Assembly: GCF_002104515.1 (NCBI RefSeq)
Contig: NZ_NBOE01000005.1
Span: 62,001-126,000 of the forward strand
Length of the DNA: 64,000 bases
From: Colwellia polaris
Lineage (GTDB): Bacteria > Pseudomonadota > Gammaproteobacteria > Enterobacterales > Alteromonadaceae
Direction of reading: 5' to 3'
Shown here: one piece after another, positions 15,794-25,411 of the stretch
Position numbering within the stretch: position 1 is the stretch's first letter
Layout: each line of letters begins with the position of its first letter
Notes under the pieces: generated by a model
The model's input: only the letters and a program-made list of their open reading frames with translations
What the model was told of the DNA's origin: nothing
Database searches by the model: none
Made by a program: the position numbers and the translations under genes

Positions 15794-17401
15794 ATGGCAG
15801 CGCAAAAGCATCACTCTGAATTACCCATAAAACACATTTCACTGACTGACGATAATATTCACAATACTGTTCATGAAATAGATAAATCTGCTCCTAAAAT
15901 TATTCTTGCCACCCTTAATGCCCGTTATTTTCACACCAGTTTTGGATTACGGTATTTGTACGCTAACATGCAAGAGCTACAACCGTTTTGTGAAATAAAA
16001 GAGTTCATAATTCAAACGCGAGCTATTGATATTGTTGAACAAATACTTGCGACTAAGCCTGATATTGTTGGTTTTGGTGTTTATATTTGGAATATTGTAG
16101 AAACTACCGATGTGGTTAGCTTACTCAAAGTTATTGCACCCGAAGTTAAAATTGTTTTGGGTGGTCCTGAAGTCAGTTATGAGACAGAACAACAAACTAT
16201 TGTTGCTAGTGCCGATTATGTTTTAACTGGGCCAGCAGATTTAAGTTTCTATCAATTATGTAACGACATTATCAATAATGCGCCATTGGATAGAAAAATT
16301 CTTAACTCGAATCCTGTTGAATTAAAAGAATTAGCATCGCCTTATCAATATTATACCGATGAAGACTTAACGCATCGCTTACTTTATGTGGAAGCATCTC
16401 GAGGTTGTCCGTTCAAATGTGAATTTTGTTTGTCATCTTTAGATAAGAATTCCGTACCTTTTGAGATTGTACTATTTCTTGAGCAAATGGAGATTCTATA
16501 TAACCGTGGTGCGCGTAACTTCAAGTTTATCGATAGAACCTTTAACTTAAACATTAACACCACCATGCAAATTATGCAGTTTTTCTTAGACCGAATGACT
16601 GACGATTTATACCTGCATTTTGAAGTGGTGCCCGATCATCTCCCTAGAAAATTAAAAGAATTGTTAGCGCAGTTTCCACCAGGCAGTTTACAGTTTGAAA
16701 TTGGTATACAAACGTTTAATACCGACGTGCAAAAAAATATTAGCCGTAAGCAAAATAATGCCAAATCTAAAGAAAACTTAATTTGGTTAAAAGACAATAC
16801 CCACGCCCATATTCATGCTGATCTTATTTTTGGTTTACCTGGAGAAACCTTCGACAGCTTTAAAGATAGTTTTAATCAGTTATATCATTGTCGACCTCAT
16901 GAAATTCAAATGGGTATTTTAAAACGTTTAAAAGGTAGCCCGATTATTAGGCATACCGAAGCATTTGATTTACGTTTTAACCCCTTACCACCATTTAATA
17001 TATTAAGTACCGATAGGGTAAGCTTTGCTACCATGCAACGCATTAATCGCTTTGCTCGTTATTGGGACATGATAGGTAATTCAGGGCGATTTAAGTACGC
17101 ATTACCTCACATATTATCCGATGAACCATTTGATAATTTTATGGCGATAACCGAGTGGATTTTTAACAAAACCGGCCAAATACATAAAATTAACTTGAAA
17201 AAACTCTTTGAGTTAATTTCGCAAGCCGTTGAAGCTTTATATCCAGAAAAACATGCGTTGGTAATCGAAAAAATTGAAGAAGATTACGAAGCCGCGAAAT
17301 TGAAGAGTTTATTTAGTAGTTTAAATCTCTATGAGAATAAAAAATTAGTAACGCCAAGTAAAAATAAAGCATTAAAGCGCCAGCAACAACATATGAGCTA
17401 A
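15794..17401 (+). CDS. B12-binding radical SAM protein (DUF4080 type)
   Basis: A 535-residue protein. The N-terminal B12-binding-like domain has KIVLGGPEVSYE; the radical SAM cluster motif is GCPFKCEFC (CxxxCxxC, about residues 204-211), followed by FKFIDRTFNLN and HADLIFGLPGET. The C-terminal region fits DUF4080. Such proteins use a [4Fe-4S] cluster and SAM; the substrate is unknown. It is a single gene between the alcohol dehydrogenase and a convergent mmuM-like gene. The N-terminal 30 residues before PKIILATLNARY are extra and variable. Confidence 0.85.
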   Translation: MAAQKHHSELPIKHISLTDDNIHNTVHEIDKSAPKIILATLNARYFHTSFGLRYLYANMQELQPFCEIKEFIIQTRAIDIVEQILATKPDIVGFGVYIWNIVETTDVVSLLKVIAPEVKIVLGGPEVSYETEQQTIVASADYVLTGPADLSFYQLCNDIINNAPLDRKILNSNPVELKELASPYQYYTDEDLTHRLLYVEASRGCPFKCEFCLSSLDKNSVPFEIVLFLEQMEILYNRGARNFKFIDRTFNLNINTTMQIMQFFLDRMTDDLYLHFEVVPDHLPRKLKELLAQFPPGSLQFEIGIQTFNTDVQKNISRKQNNAKSKENLIWLKDNTHAHIHADLIFGLPGETFDSFKDSFNQLYHCRPHEIQMGILKRLKGSPIIRHTEAFDLRFNPLPPFNILSTDRVSFATMQRINRFARYWDMIGNSGRFKYALPHILSDEPFDNFMAITEWIFNKTGQIHKINLKKLFELISQAVEALYPEKHALVIEKIEEDYEAAKLKSLFSSLNLYENKKLVTPSKNKALKRQQQHMS

Positions 17402-17448
17402 TAGCGCTGTGGTAGTATTTTTCTATGTTCTTAAAAATGATTAAAAAG

Positions 17449-18378
17449 TTAAGTTGTTTTTAGAGCGGTTAATTTTCTAATATGTTCAGCAGATACGCCA
17501 CAGCAACCGCCAACAATAGAGGCTCCCGCATTTATCCATTTAGTTACAAATTTTTGGTATTTTGTTGGTGATACATCATCTCTAATAATCGATAAGCCTT
17601 CATCATTATTTGCTTCGCGTAGTTCACCTATAGGTGGGAAATTATTGGCATAAACACCTAATAGCACCTTATTTTCTAATCCGTTAGCAACTAATGCCAT
17701 TCTAGCGTTAATTAAAGCCGACTCCATAACTTCAACAGCGCTACAATTAAATAATATGGCTGAAATATTTTGCCCCGCTATTTTACTTACCGCTTGATAA
17801 ACAGACTCACCAGAACGAAGTGTTGAGTCTGAATTTATTTCATCTTTTATAGTAAAAGCAATCCAGCAGGGCTTGTTTGTCTTAGACGTATGCTCTTTTA
17901 TCATTTGAGCTTCGGCAATTGAAGATATAGTTTCTGCTAACCAAAAATCTATTAAAGCATCCTGATGTGCTATTAAAGGCTTAATCAACGGCGTTGCATG
18001 TTCAACTGAAAATAGATCTGGGCGATAAGATCCTAAAACGGGAGGAATACAGCCGGCCACTAAAACATCAAAGTTACCGTCAACTTTACTCTTATCAGCA
18101 CAATCCCTTGCCAATGATGCGGCCAAGGTAATTAACTCAGCACCTTGCTCACTAAAATGCTTCTCACCAATATGAAACGGTACTAGAGCATAGGTGTTAG
18201 TGGTAATAATTTCAGCCCCTGCATTAATGAAATTATCATGTACTTGTGAGACATAATGAGGTGATTCAATTAACGCGTGAGCTGACCATTCGGGCTGCTG
18301 AAAGGGAGCACCTATGCGCTCAAGCTCTCGACCCATGCCACCATCAAGGATTATGGGCAATGTAGCGGGTAATTTCAT
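17449..18378 (-). CDS. mmuM: Homocysteine S-methyltransferase family protein
   Basis: A 309-residue single-domain homocysteine methyltransferase. It starts ILDGGMGRELERIG (substrate barrel), has TNTYALVPFH, and carries the zinc cysteines in LFNCSAVEV and GGCCGV near the C-terminus, as in MmuM. MmuM makes methionine from homocysteine with S-methylmethionine or SAM. Family members also include betaine-dependent enzymes, so the methyl donor is inferred. No mmuP transporter is adjacent. Confidence 0.8.
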   Translation of the reverse strand: MKLPATLPIILDGGMGRELERIGAPFQQPEWSAHALIESPHYVSQVHDNFINAGAEIITTNTYALVPFHIGEKHFSEQGAELITLAASLARDCADKSKVDGNFDVLVAGCIPPVLGSYRPDLFSVEHATPLIKPLIAHQDALIDFWLAETISSIAEAQMIKEHTSKTNKPCWIAFTIKDEINSDSTLRSGESVYQAVSKIAGQNISAILFNCSAVEVMESALINARMALVANGLENKVLLGVYANNFPPIGELREANNDEGLSIIRDDVSPTKYQKFVTKWINAGASIVGGCCGVSAEHIRKLTALKTT

Positions 18379-18685
18379 ACTAATACGTAACTTCTGAACC
18401 TAAAAAAATTCAGAATAACCATGTGCTTTATATATAGCAAGTACAGACAGGGCGGTTATTAGCGTTTAACGAAATGATTTATTGAAATTAGCTAAGATAT
18501 GCGATGTTTTAGCAGCTTTTAATAACGATGACCAGCACACATTGCTTTAACTCACAGCCATATTTTTGCTTTAAAAGGCATTAAAAAGCAGTTTACAGTT
18601 GAATTAAATATTGCAGAAACCTATATAATTACTCTAGCTTGTATTTTATAAACCAATTCCCAACAATTTTACATTGAGATTTACT

Positions 18686-19132
18686 ATGTCTGATTCATCT
18701 ATTTTAATCGTTTGCGCTAACTGCTGTACTAAAAATCGATTAGCTCGCGGAAAACTTAACGATAAACCCGTATGTGGCAAGTGTGGTAAAGCTGTGCTTT
18801 CTTCAAAACCTATTGTGGGAAGTGATAACAACTTTAGCCGTTTTGTCACCGGTAATGGTTTACCCGTTGTGGTCGACTTTTGGGCCCAATGGTGTGGGCC
18901 ATGCAAACAATTTGCACCTACCTATGAACAGGTCGCAGGTGAAATGTTTACTCAGGCTTGCTTTGTTAAGTTAGATACTGAGAAAAACCAACAAACTTCA
19001 GGTGAGTATAACATTCGCTCAATTCCAACCTTAATGATCTTTCATCACGGTAAAGAGGTTGCTCGCATGTCAGGCGCTTTACCTAAAGCTCAATTTAAAC
19101 AATGGTTAGCTGAAAATTTACCTGTGGTTTGA
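18686..19132 (+). CDS. trxC: Thioredoxin 2 (TrxC)
   Basis: A 148-residue thioredoxin with an N-terminal zinc domain (C10, C13, C30, C33) and the active site WCGPC at residues 69-73. This arrangement defines TrxC, a cytoplasmic disulfide reductase often linked to oxidative stress. The ATG at 18686 is preferred; a TTG four codons upstream is also open. The cis-proline motif IRSIPTLMIF is present. It is monocistronic. Confidence 0.93.
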   Translation: MSDSSILIVCANCCTKNRLARGKLNDKPVCGKCGKAVLSSKPIVGSDNNFSRFVTGNGLPVVVDFWAQWCGPCKQFAPTYEQVAGEMFTQACFVKLDTEKNQQTSGEYNIRSIPTLMIFHHGKEVARMSGALPKAQFKQWLAENLPVV

Positions 19133-19408
19133 AAGATCGATAATTAATGGTATCAGGTGAATGCTAAAATTCTTGAATTAAGAGGTTACACAAACGCTTT
19201 AGTAAATGACTAACGAATATATTGTTATCGATATGATTTTTTATTGATTGATATAAAAGGTTTGCTGAATGTAATTCTTGTGAGTCTTTATTAAAGGGCG
19301 TTGTTAATCTCAAGATATATAAACAAGATCTGAGAAGAACAACGTCCGAATTTACCTGCTTACTTTACATCAGCACTAAACCAGCATTAAACCAGCACTA
19401 AATCAGCG

Positions 19409-21550
19409 CTATATAGTTTGTTTGGAAGCAGATTCAGGTAGCAAAGAGATAAAAAAGCTCATTTCCAAGGCTTTTTCTCTTAAGCTTTTAAAGCGCCCTG
19501 ATGCACCGCCATGACCTGCATCCATATCAGTTTTAAATACTAACAGGTTATTGTCTGTTTTAAATTCACGTAATTTCGCTACCCATTTCATGGGTTCAAA
19601 GTACTGTACTTGAGAGTCGTGTAATCCGGTGGTTACCAATATATGTGGGTAAGCTTGAGCACTGATATTATCAAGAGGAGAATAGGCTAATATATCTTGA
19701 TACGCTTGATATTCGTTAGGGTTACCCCATTCATCATATTCATTGGTGGTTAACGGAATGCTTTCATCTAACATGGTGGTTAACACATCTAAAAATGGTA
19801 CATGAGCACCTATGCCTAAATACAACTCTGGTGCTTGATTTACTATCGCGCCCATTAATAAGCCGCCGGCACTACCACCTGATGCAAATATTTTGTCTTT
19901 TGCGCCATAGCCTTGTGAAACTAATGCTTTAGTTACATCAATAAAATCGTTAAAAGTATTTTGTTTATACGACATTTTACCTGAGTCGTACCAATGCCGA
20001 CCTAACATTTCTGAGCCACGAACATGGGCAATAACGTAAACAAAGCCTCGATCAAGTAAACTTAAGGTTTGGCTAGAGAAGTTAGGATCTATCGTTATGC
20101 CATAAGCACCATAACCGTATTGAAGCAAAGGGTTGGTGCCGTCTTTTTTAAATTTATCACTACGATATACAAGTGATGCTGGTACTTCAACGCCATCACG
20201 TGCAGTAATAAAAATTCGCTCTGATTTGTATAATTCTTTGTTAAAGTCGCCTAATACTTTTTGCTGCTTTAATAAGGTTCTCTTACCTGTTGCTAAATCA
20301 AATTCAAATAAAGAACCTGGTGTAGTTAAGCTTGAATAATATATTCGTGCGACTGTGCTTTCTGGCTCAGGGTTATCCCCCAAACAGGCAAAGTAACAAG
20401 GGTCGTCAAACAATAAAGGGGTTTCATCACCGATATTTTCGCCTTCAGTGGTGCGTACAATAAAGCGTATTTGGCCATTTTCACGTTCGGTTACTACGAG
20501 GAAGCTTTGAAATATTTCGATACCTTCAAGGAGTACATGATTTCTATGCGGAATTACCTCCTGCCAATTATCCATATTATTGACTAAATCAACGGCTACT
20601 TTCATTAATTTAAAGTTTTTAGCTTTGTGGTTACTTACAATATAAAAGTAATCACCCATTTTATCTGCATGATATTCATGTCTTTCTTGGTAAGGTAATA
20701 AGTCGATAAACTCGCCACTAGGATCGTCAGCACTTAACATTAAACAATGTGTAGACTCAGTAGCATGTAAACAAATATATATTTGAGAATCGTCACGGCT
20801 TTTATCTAAACTCATGTAAAAGCTATGATCATGTTCTTCATATACCAGCACATCATCAGCTTGTTTTGTGCCTAATGTATGTCGGTAAACTTTTGTGCCT
20901 AATAAAGTATCGAGATCTTTTTTAACGTAAAACACCGTTTTATTATCATTTGCCCATACAATTTGGCCTTCGGTTTCCACCAAAGTATCCGCTAAATAAG
21001 TATTGGCGGGCTTGGCCGTTTGGCTTAAGTCTTTAAAATAAATTGTATAAATACGACGACTGTCAGTATCTTCTGCAATAGACATGAGTTGGTCGTTAGG
21101 GCTTATCGACACATCACCTAAGTCATAAAATTCATAATTTTTTGCGCGCTCATTTACATCTAATAACAGCGTTTTGTTTTCACCTGTAAAACTCGTTGCA
21201 CGATAGAAATTAGAGAATTCTTGCTCGCCTTGTATTTCACTGTGATACCAATAGTTACCGTCTTTTGCCGGAACCGTATTATCGTCTTTGACTATGCGTG
21301 CTTTAAGCTCTTCAAAAAGTGTGTCTTGCAATGGTTTTTGTTCGCTCAATATAGCGTCAGCATAATCATTCTCAGCTTTTAGGTGTGCAAGGATATTTTT
21401 GTCATTGCGTTGGTCATCACGCATCCAATAATAGTTATCAACACGTTGATGATTATGCATGGTCATTTTGTGGGGAATTTTTTTAGCTACGGGGGCGATG
21501 ATGTTTTTTACGGGTGATTTTGACAGCGCTGAAATAATAGAAGATGGCAC
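19409..21550 (-). CDS. ptrB: Oligopeptidase B (S9A serine peptidase)
   Basis: A 713-residue prolyl-oligopeptidase family enzyme. The catalytic triad is visible: S560 in GGSAGG, D645 in TGLHDSQVQY and H680 in DAGHGG. The N-terminal beta-propeller begins with DNYYWMRDD. Oligopeptidase B cleaves short peptides after Arg and Lys in the cytoplasm. It has about 25 residues more at the N-terminus than the E. coli enzyme; the GTG at 21550 has GGAG in front, and an internal start at MTMHNHQRVDNYYW is also possible. No signal peptide. Confidence 0.92.
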   Translation of the reverse strand: MPSSIISALSKSPVKNIIAPVAKKIPHKMTMHNHQRVDNYYWMRDDQRNDKNILAHLKAENDYADAILSEQKPLQDTLFEELKARIVKDDNTVPAKDGNYWYHSEIQGEQEFSNFYRATSFTGENKTLLLDVNERAKNYEFYDLGDVSISPNDQLMSIAEDTDSRRIYTIYFKDLSQTAKPANTYLADTLVETEGQIVWANDNKTVFYVKKDLDTLLGTKVYRHTLGTKQADDVLVYEEHDHSFYMSLDKSRDDSQIYICLHATESTHCLMLSADDPSGEFIDLLPYQERHEYHADKMGDYFYIVSNHKAKNFKLMKVAVDLVNNMDNWQEVIPHRNHVLLEGIEIFQSFLVVTERENGQIRFIVRTTEGENIGDETPLLFDDPCYFACLGDNPEPESTVARIYYSSLTTPGSLFEFDLATGKRTLLKQQKVLGDFNKELYKSERIFITARDGVEVPASLVYRSDKFKKDGTNPLLQYGYGAYGITIDPNFSSQTLSLLDRGFVYVIAHVRGSEMLGRHWYDSGKMSYKQNTFNDFIDVTKALVSQGYGAKDKIFASGGSAGGLLMGAIVNQAPELYLGIGAHVPFLDVLTTMLDESIPLTTNEYDEWGNPNEYQAYQDILAYSPLDNISAQAYPHILVTTGLHDSQVQYFEPMKWVAKLREFKTDNNLLVFKTDMDAGHGGASGRFKSLREKALEMSFFISLLPESASKQTI

Positions 21551-21889
21551 TAAGTGCTCCTAATAACTAAAGTAATTTAAACAAGAAAATACAGATAGGT
21601 AAGTTTATCGACCTTTTATATATTTAGTTAGTTATTAATCAAATATATCGATAAATATTAGTGGAGAAATCTTGCCATAAATAAGCTTTGTTAATATTAA
21701 ACGGTAGTTAATATTTTGATACTTTCAGATATATTGAGAATAAAAGTGTTAGTATTTAAAGCATTATTAAACGAGTAACGTTAATTTTAAAGCAATTTTA
21801 AAATCTAAAGCGGGTAGGTTATATAGCAGTTTTACACGCTGAAGCAATAAACATATAACCACAAGTTATCTAGTTACAAGGATTCTTAA
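21551..21889. other. Divergent intergenic region ptrB / mlaA
   Basis: About 340 AT-rich bases between two divergent genes. It must contain both promoters. No gene, repeat or strong hairpin was recognised; no RNA gene seen. Confidence 0.4.
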
Positions 21890-22774
21890 ATGATAAAAAC
21901 AAAAATTCATCAGAGTAGAAATATTAGCAAGTATGTCCCGGGGCTATTAATAATATTAATGGTGTTTACTACAGGATGCACCGCCTCCAATACCAGTCAA
22001 AATGTAAGAAAAACAGACAATGTACCAGCAGTTAAAGGGCCTTACGAGCTTGCTGCCGAGCAAAACATTCCAAGTGTTGTTAGTTATCAGCCTCCAGAAG
22101 ACACATTACGCTTTATTAACGAGCCAATATTTAAGTTCAACGATATAGCTTATCGTTATGTGTTAAGTCCACTTGCTAGTGGTTACGAAAATATTGTGCC
22201 AGAACCAGTTGATAAGAGCATTAGTAACTTTTTTTATAACTTACGCGAGCCACTTTACGCTATAAACCATTTACTTCAAGGCGATATAAGATCATCAGGA
22301 AAAAGTATTGCAAGAGTATTAATTAATAGCACGGTTGGTGTTCTTGGCTTGTTTGATGCCGCTGATAATTTAGTCGATGTAGAAAGAAACAAAACGACCT
22401 TTGGCGATACCTTAGCTAGTTATGGTGTTGGTTATGGTACTTATGTTGTTCTGCCTTTACTTGGCCCATCTGACTTACGCGATACGGCTTCTTTAACCTT
22501 TAACTACTTTGCTCATCCACTTAATTATATAAATGACGATGAAGTAGCTACTCAGCTTCTTTTAGCCGATGGTGTACAAGCACAAATCCCTATTTTAGCT
22601 CAATACCCTAATGTATTGGCCGATGTTGAAAATCCTTACGAGTTTGTTAGAAACTTATACATGCAAAACTTACTACGCGATGGCCAAACTCGCAGGAATG
22701 AGGTGTTTAAAACTGAAGAACAAAAAAAGACATCATTAAACCCTGTCTTAAAGCCTGATACAACAGTGGAGTAA
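21890..22774 (+). CDS. mlaA: MlaA/VacJ-family outer-membrane lipoprotein
   Basis: A 294-residue lipoprotein: signal with lipobox TTGC (cysteine about residue 30), then the MlaA domain with FNDIAYRYVLSPLASGY, FFYNLREP, NSTVGVLGLFD and LPLLGPSDLRD. MlaA removes phospholipids from the outer leaflet of the outer membrane and passes them toward the MlaFEDB system. The next gene, an RND protein, begins two bases after its stop, so here MlaA is probably coupled to an RND-type transporter rather than an adjacent mla operon. Confidence 0.9.
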   Translation: MIKTKIHQSRNISKYVPGLLIILMVFTTGCTASNTSQNVRKTDNVPAVKGPYELAAEQNIPSVVSYQPPEDTLRFINEPIFKFNDIAYRYVLSPLASGYENIVPEPVDKSISNFFYNLREPLYAINHLLQGDIRSSGKSIARVLINSTVGVLGLFDAADNLVDVERNKTTFGDTLASYGVGYGTYVVLPLLGPSDLRDTASLTFNYFAHPLNYINDDEVATQLLLADGVQAQIPILAQYPNVLADVENPYEFVRNLYMQNLLRDGQTRRNEVFKTEEQKKTSLNPVLKPDTTVE

Positions 22775-22776
22775 TA

Positions 22777-25170
22777 ATGTTTAATAAAAATTCAACGATA
22801 TATGCCTATATTACCTGTGTTTTATTTATTTTACTCACGGCTATATTTGCATGGCAAGCACAGAAATTTGAGATAGATGCATCAGCCGATACCTTATTAG
22901 TTGATAACAACAAACACTACATACTAACGCAACTGGCTGATCAACGTTATGGCTCAGAAGAGTTTATTTTGATTGCGTTTAAGCCTAATAATAGTGAGCT
23001 ATTTGCAACCAAAAACTTAAGTGCTGTTTCTAAAATAGGCCACGAAATTGAAACCATAACCCGTGTTAAAGCCGTAAAAAGCATTGTAAACATGCCGATT
23101 TTTACCGCAGCAAAGTCAGTTTCTGCTGATGTTGAAAATTTAACCTGGGAAAATAATAAGTTCAGTAAAGAGACCTTATCACTTAGTTTAAAAAAACATC
23201 CCTTATATGAAGATTTATTGATTAATGAAGATCAAACGGCCATGTCATTGCAGGTTGTCTTTGAAACTGATCCTAAAATAGCACAAATCAGTAATGATAT
23301 TACCAATATTAAACAGCACCTATTAACGCGAGAACTTACAGAAGAGGAAGTTAAGTTACTAACAGAGCTTAAATCTCAACAACAAAAACTCACTAAAAAC
23401 TTAGAGCAAGTAAGAATAGATGAAATTGAAAGTATTCGAGATATTTTAAAACCGTATAAACAAGAAGGTGACTTCTTCCTTGGCGGTAATAATTTATTGT
23501 CTTACGAATTAATTCAAATTATTGAAAATGACTTAGTCCTTTTTGGTGCATTAATTATTATCGTTGTTATCGCTTTACTTTGGTTTTTGTTTAGGCAATT
23601 AAGTTGGGTAATATTACCTATTGTATGTTGTGCCACCAGTGTTGTGATCACCATAGGTTTATTAGCAGCGCTAGCGTTTAAAGTTACAGTAATATCGGCC
23701 AACGTTTTTGCACTGCAAATTATATTATCTTTAGCCATGATAATTCACCTTATTGTGCATTATCAGGAATTGGTAGTTAAACATAGCAACTGGCCGCATA
23801 CAAAGTTAGTTATAACCACTATTAAGCAGAAGTTTAAACCTTGTTTTTATGCTGGATTAACCACCACTATAGGCTTTGGTTCATTAATATTTAGTGGTGT
23901 ACAACCTGTGATCAGTTTTGGCTGGATGATGGTTGTTGCTATGCTGGTTAGTTTTGCTGTTAGCTTATTATTTTTCCCGGCATTGCTTTTAGGTCTGTTT
24001 AAGAAACAAGACTATGTCAAACAGCATAAAACCATTGAAAATAAAATGACCTCAACGGCCAAGTTCGTAAAGCAACAACCCAAAGTAATAATCTTATTTT
24101 CTACGATAATTACCGTTATTGGTGTGCTGGGCTGCTTACAACTAACCGCTGAAAACAGTTTTTTAAATTATTTTGATGAATCGACAGATGTTAGACAAGA
24201 ATTAACCTATATTGATCAAGAGTTTGGTGGCTCTACGCCTTTTGATTTATTGTTTAATATTCCCGATGAGCAAGTTAAAGCAGGCTTAGTTATTTCCGCA
24301 GACACTGTTCAAACTGTAACAGCTATTCAGAATATGTTGGCAAATCAACAAGCAATTGGCGCTATCACGTCAATTGCAGACTTTACTAAAATAGCCCAAG
24401 TTGTTAACGTAAAACCACTGACTGAATATGAATTAACAGCACTTTACAAAAGTTTAGATCCAAACTTACAACAAGCAGTATTTGGTGCTTATTTTTCAGA
24501 AATTGATAACCAAATACGCATATCTATGCGGGTTCAAGACAGCACCGCTAATTTAAACAGAGCTGATTTATTAGCTGAAATACATTTACAGTTGTCAGAG
24601 TTAGGGATTGAAAAACAGCAATACACTTTAACTGGCTTATTTATACTATACCAAGATGTTTTGTCGCGATTGGTTGATTCACAAATATTAACTATCTTGA
24701 TTGTTTACTCTGCGATGGCAATTACACTGATGATTATATTTTCGTCGCTTAAAATCGCGTTAATATCGTTAATACCCAATTTAATTACTACCTCAGTTAT
24801 CATGGGGATATTAGGTATTTTTGCCATACCGTTAGACTTAATGACTATCACGATTGCTGCGGTAGCTATGGGGATTTCAATGGATGACACCATTCACTAT
24901 GTTCATCGGTATTTAGAAGAAACTAAACTCAATAAAACAGATAGTAATGAATGGGTTAAACGAACTAATTTATCAGTGGGTTATGCATTAATCTATACCA
25001 CAACAGTTATTGTTGTTGGTTTTGGATCTTTAATATTTTCTAACTTTGTACCGAGTATGCTTTTCGGTTTGCTCACCAGTATTGCTATGATTGTGGCTTT
25101 GCTGACTGATATAACCACTTTACCGGTATTATTGAGAAAGTTTGTCGACGAAAAAACAGTAAGTAAGTAA
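22777..25170 (+). CDS. MMPL/RND-superfamily transporter
   Basis: A 797-residue membrane protein with the RND plan: one N-terminal TM (about residues 9-26), a large periplasmic loop, a six-helix bundle (about 245-410), a second periplasmic loop and a second bundle (about 625-790). MGISMDDTIHYVHRY near residue 700 is the conserved TM10 motif with acidic residues for proton coupling. It resembles the lipid-exporting MMPL/HpnN group. Co-transcription with mlaA suggests lipid movement between membranes; this is an inference from context. Confidence 0.85.
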   Translation: MFNKNSTIYAYITCVLFILLTAIFAWQAQKFEIDASADTLLVDNNKHYILTQLADQRYGSEEFILIAFKPNNSELFATKNLSAVSKIGHEIETITRVKAVKSIVNMPIFTAAKSVSADVENLTWENNKFSKETLSLSLKKHPLYEDLLINEDQTAMSLQVVFETDPKIAQISNDITNIKQHLLTRELTEEEVKLLTELKSQQQKLTKNLEQVRIDEIESIRDILKPYKQEGDFFLGGNNLLSYELIQIIENDLVLFGALIIIVVIALLWFLFRQLSWVILPIVCCATSVVITIGLLAALAFKVTVISANVFALQIILSLAMIIHLIVHYQELVVKHSNWPHTKLVITTIKQKFKPCFYAGLTTTIGFGSLIFSGVQPVISFGWMMVVAMLVSFAVSLLFFPALLLGLFKKQDYVKQHKTIENKMTSTAKFVKQQPKVIILFSTIITVIGVLGCLQLTAENSFLNYFDESTDVRQELTYIDQEFGGSTPFDLLFNIPDEQVKAGLVISADTVQTVTAIQNMLANQQAIGAITSIADFTKIAQVVNVKPLTEYELTALYKSLDPNLQQAVFGAYFSEIDNQIRISMRVQDSTANLNRADLLAEIHLQLSELGIEKQQYTLTGLFILYQDVLSRLVDSQILTILIVYSAMAITLMIIFSSLKIALISLIPNLITTSVIMGILGIFAIPLDLMTITIAAVAMGISMDDTIHYVHRYLEETKLNKTDSNEWVKRTNLSVGYALIYTTTVIVVGFGSLIFSNFVPSMLFGLLTSIAMIVALLTDITTLPVLLRKFVDEKTVSK

Positions 25171-25213
25171 GTAAGTTGTATAAAATTCACACGCTAATTT
25201 AATATTCCCTTTT

Positions 25214-25257
25214 CTTACACATAACGAAATTAACCAATATAAATCGTTATGTGTAAG
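25214..25257. repeat. Perfect 14-bp inverted repeat after the mlaA-RND operon
   Basis: CTTACACATAACGA (25214-25227) and TCGTTATGTGTAAG (25244-25257) are exact inverses with a 16-base loop. It sits about 45 bp after the RND stop codon, where a terminator is expected, but no T-run follows. It contains ACATAAC and GTTATGT like an attC, but there are no inner arms. Confidence 0.6.
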
Positions 25258-25411
25258 GAGATAGAAGAGGACTAGAATTAATTCGCTAATTTACTCATTT
25301 ATTTCCAGATCAAAATTACAAACAGATTCAAACTGATATAATCCCATTAATAAAGCCTAGTACCTGAAATAATTCAGTTCAAATATTAAATCACCTGGAA
25401 ATATACTTATT

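Noticed and set aside
25214-25257. Isolated attC site (ACATAAC ... GTTATGT)
   Set aside because: It has only the outer inverted arms; the inner paired arms and the CTTAG/GGGGCG layout of the local attC sites are missing.
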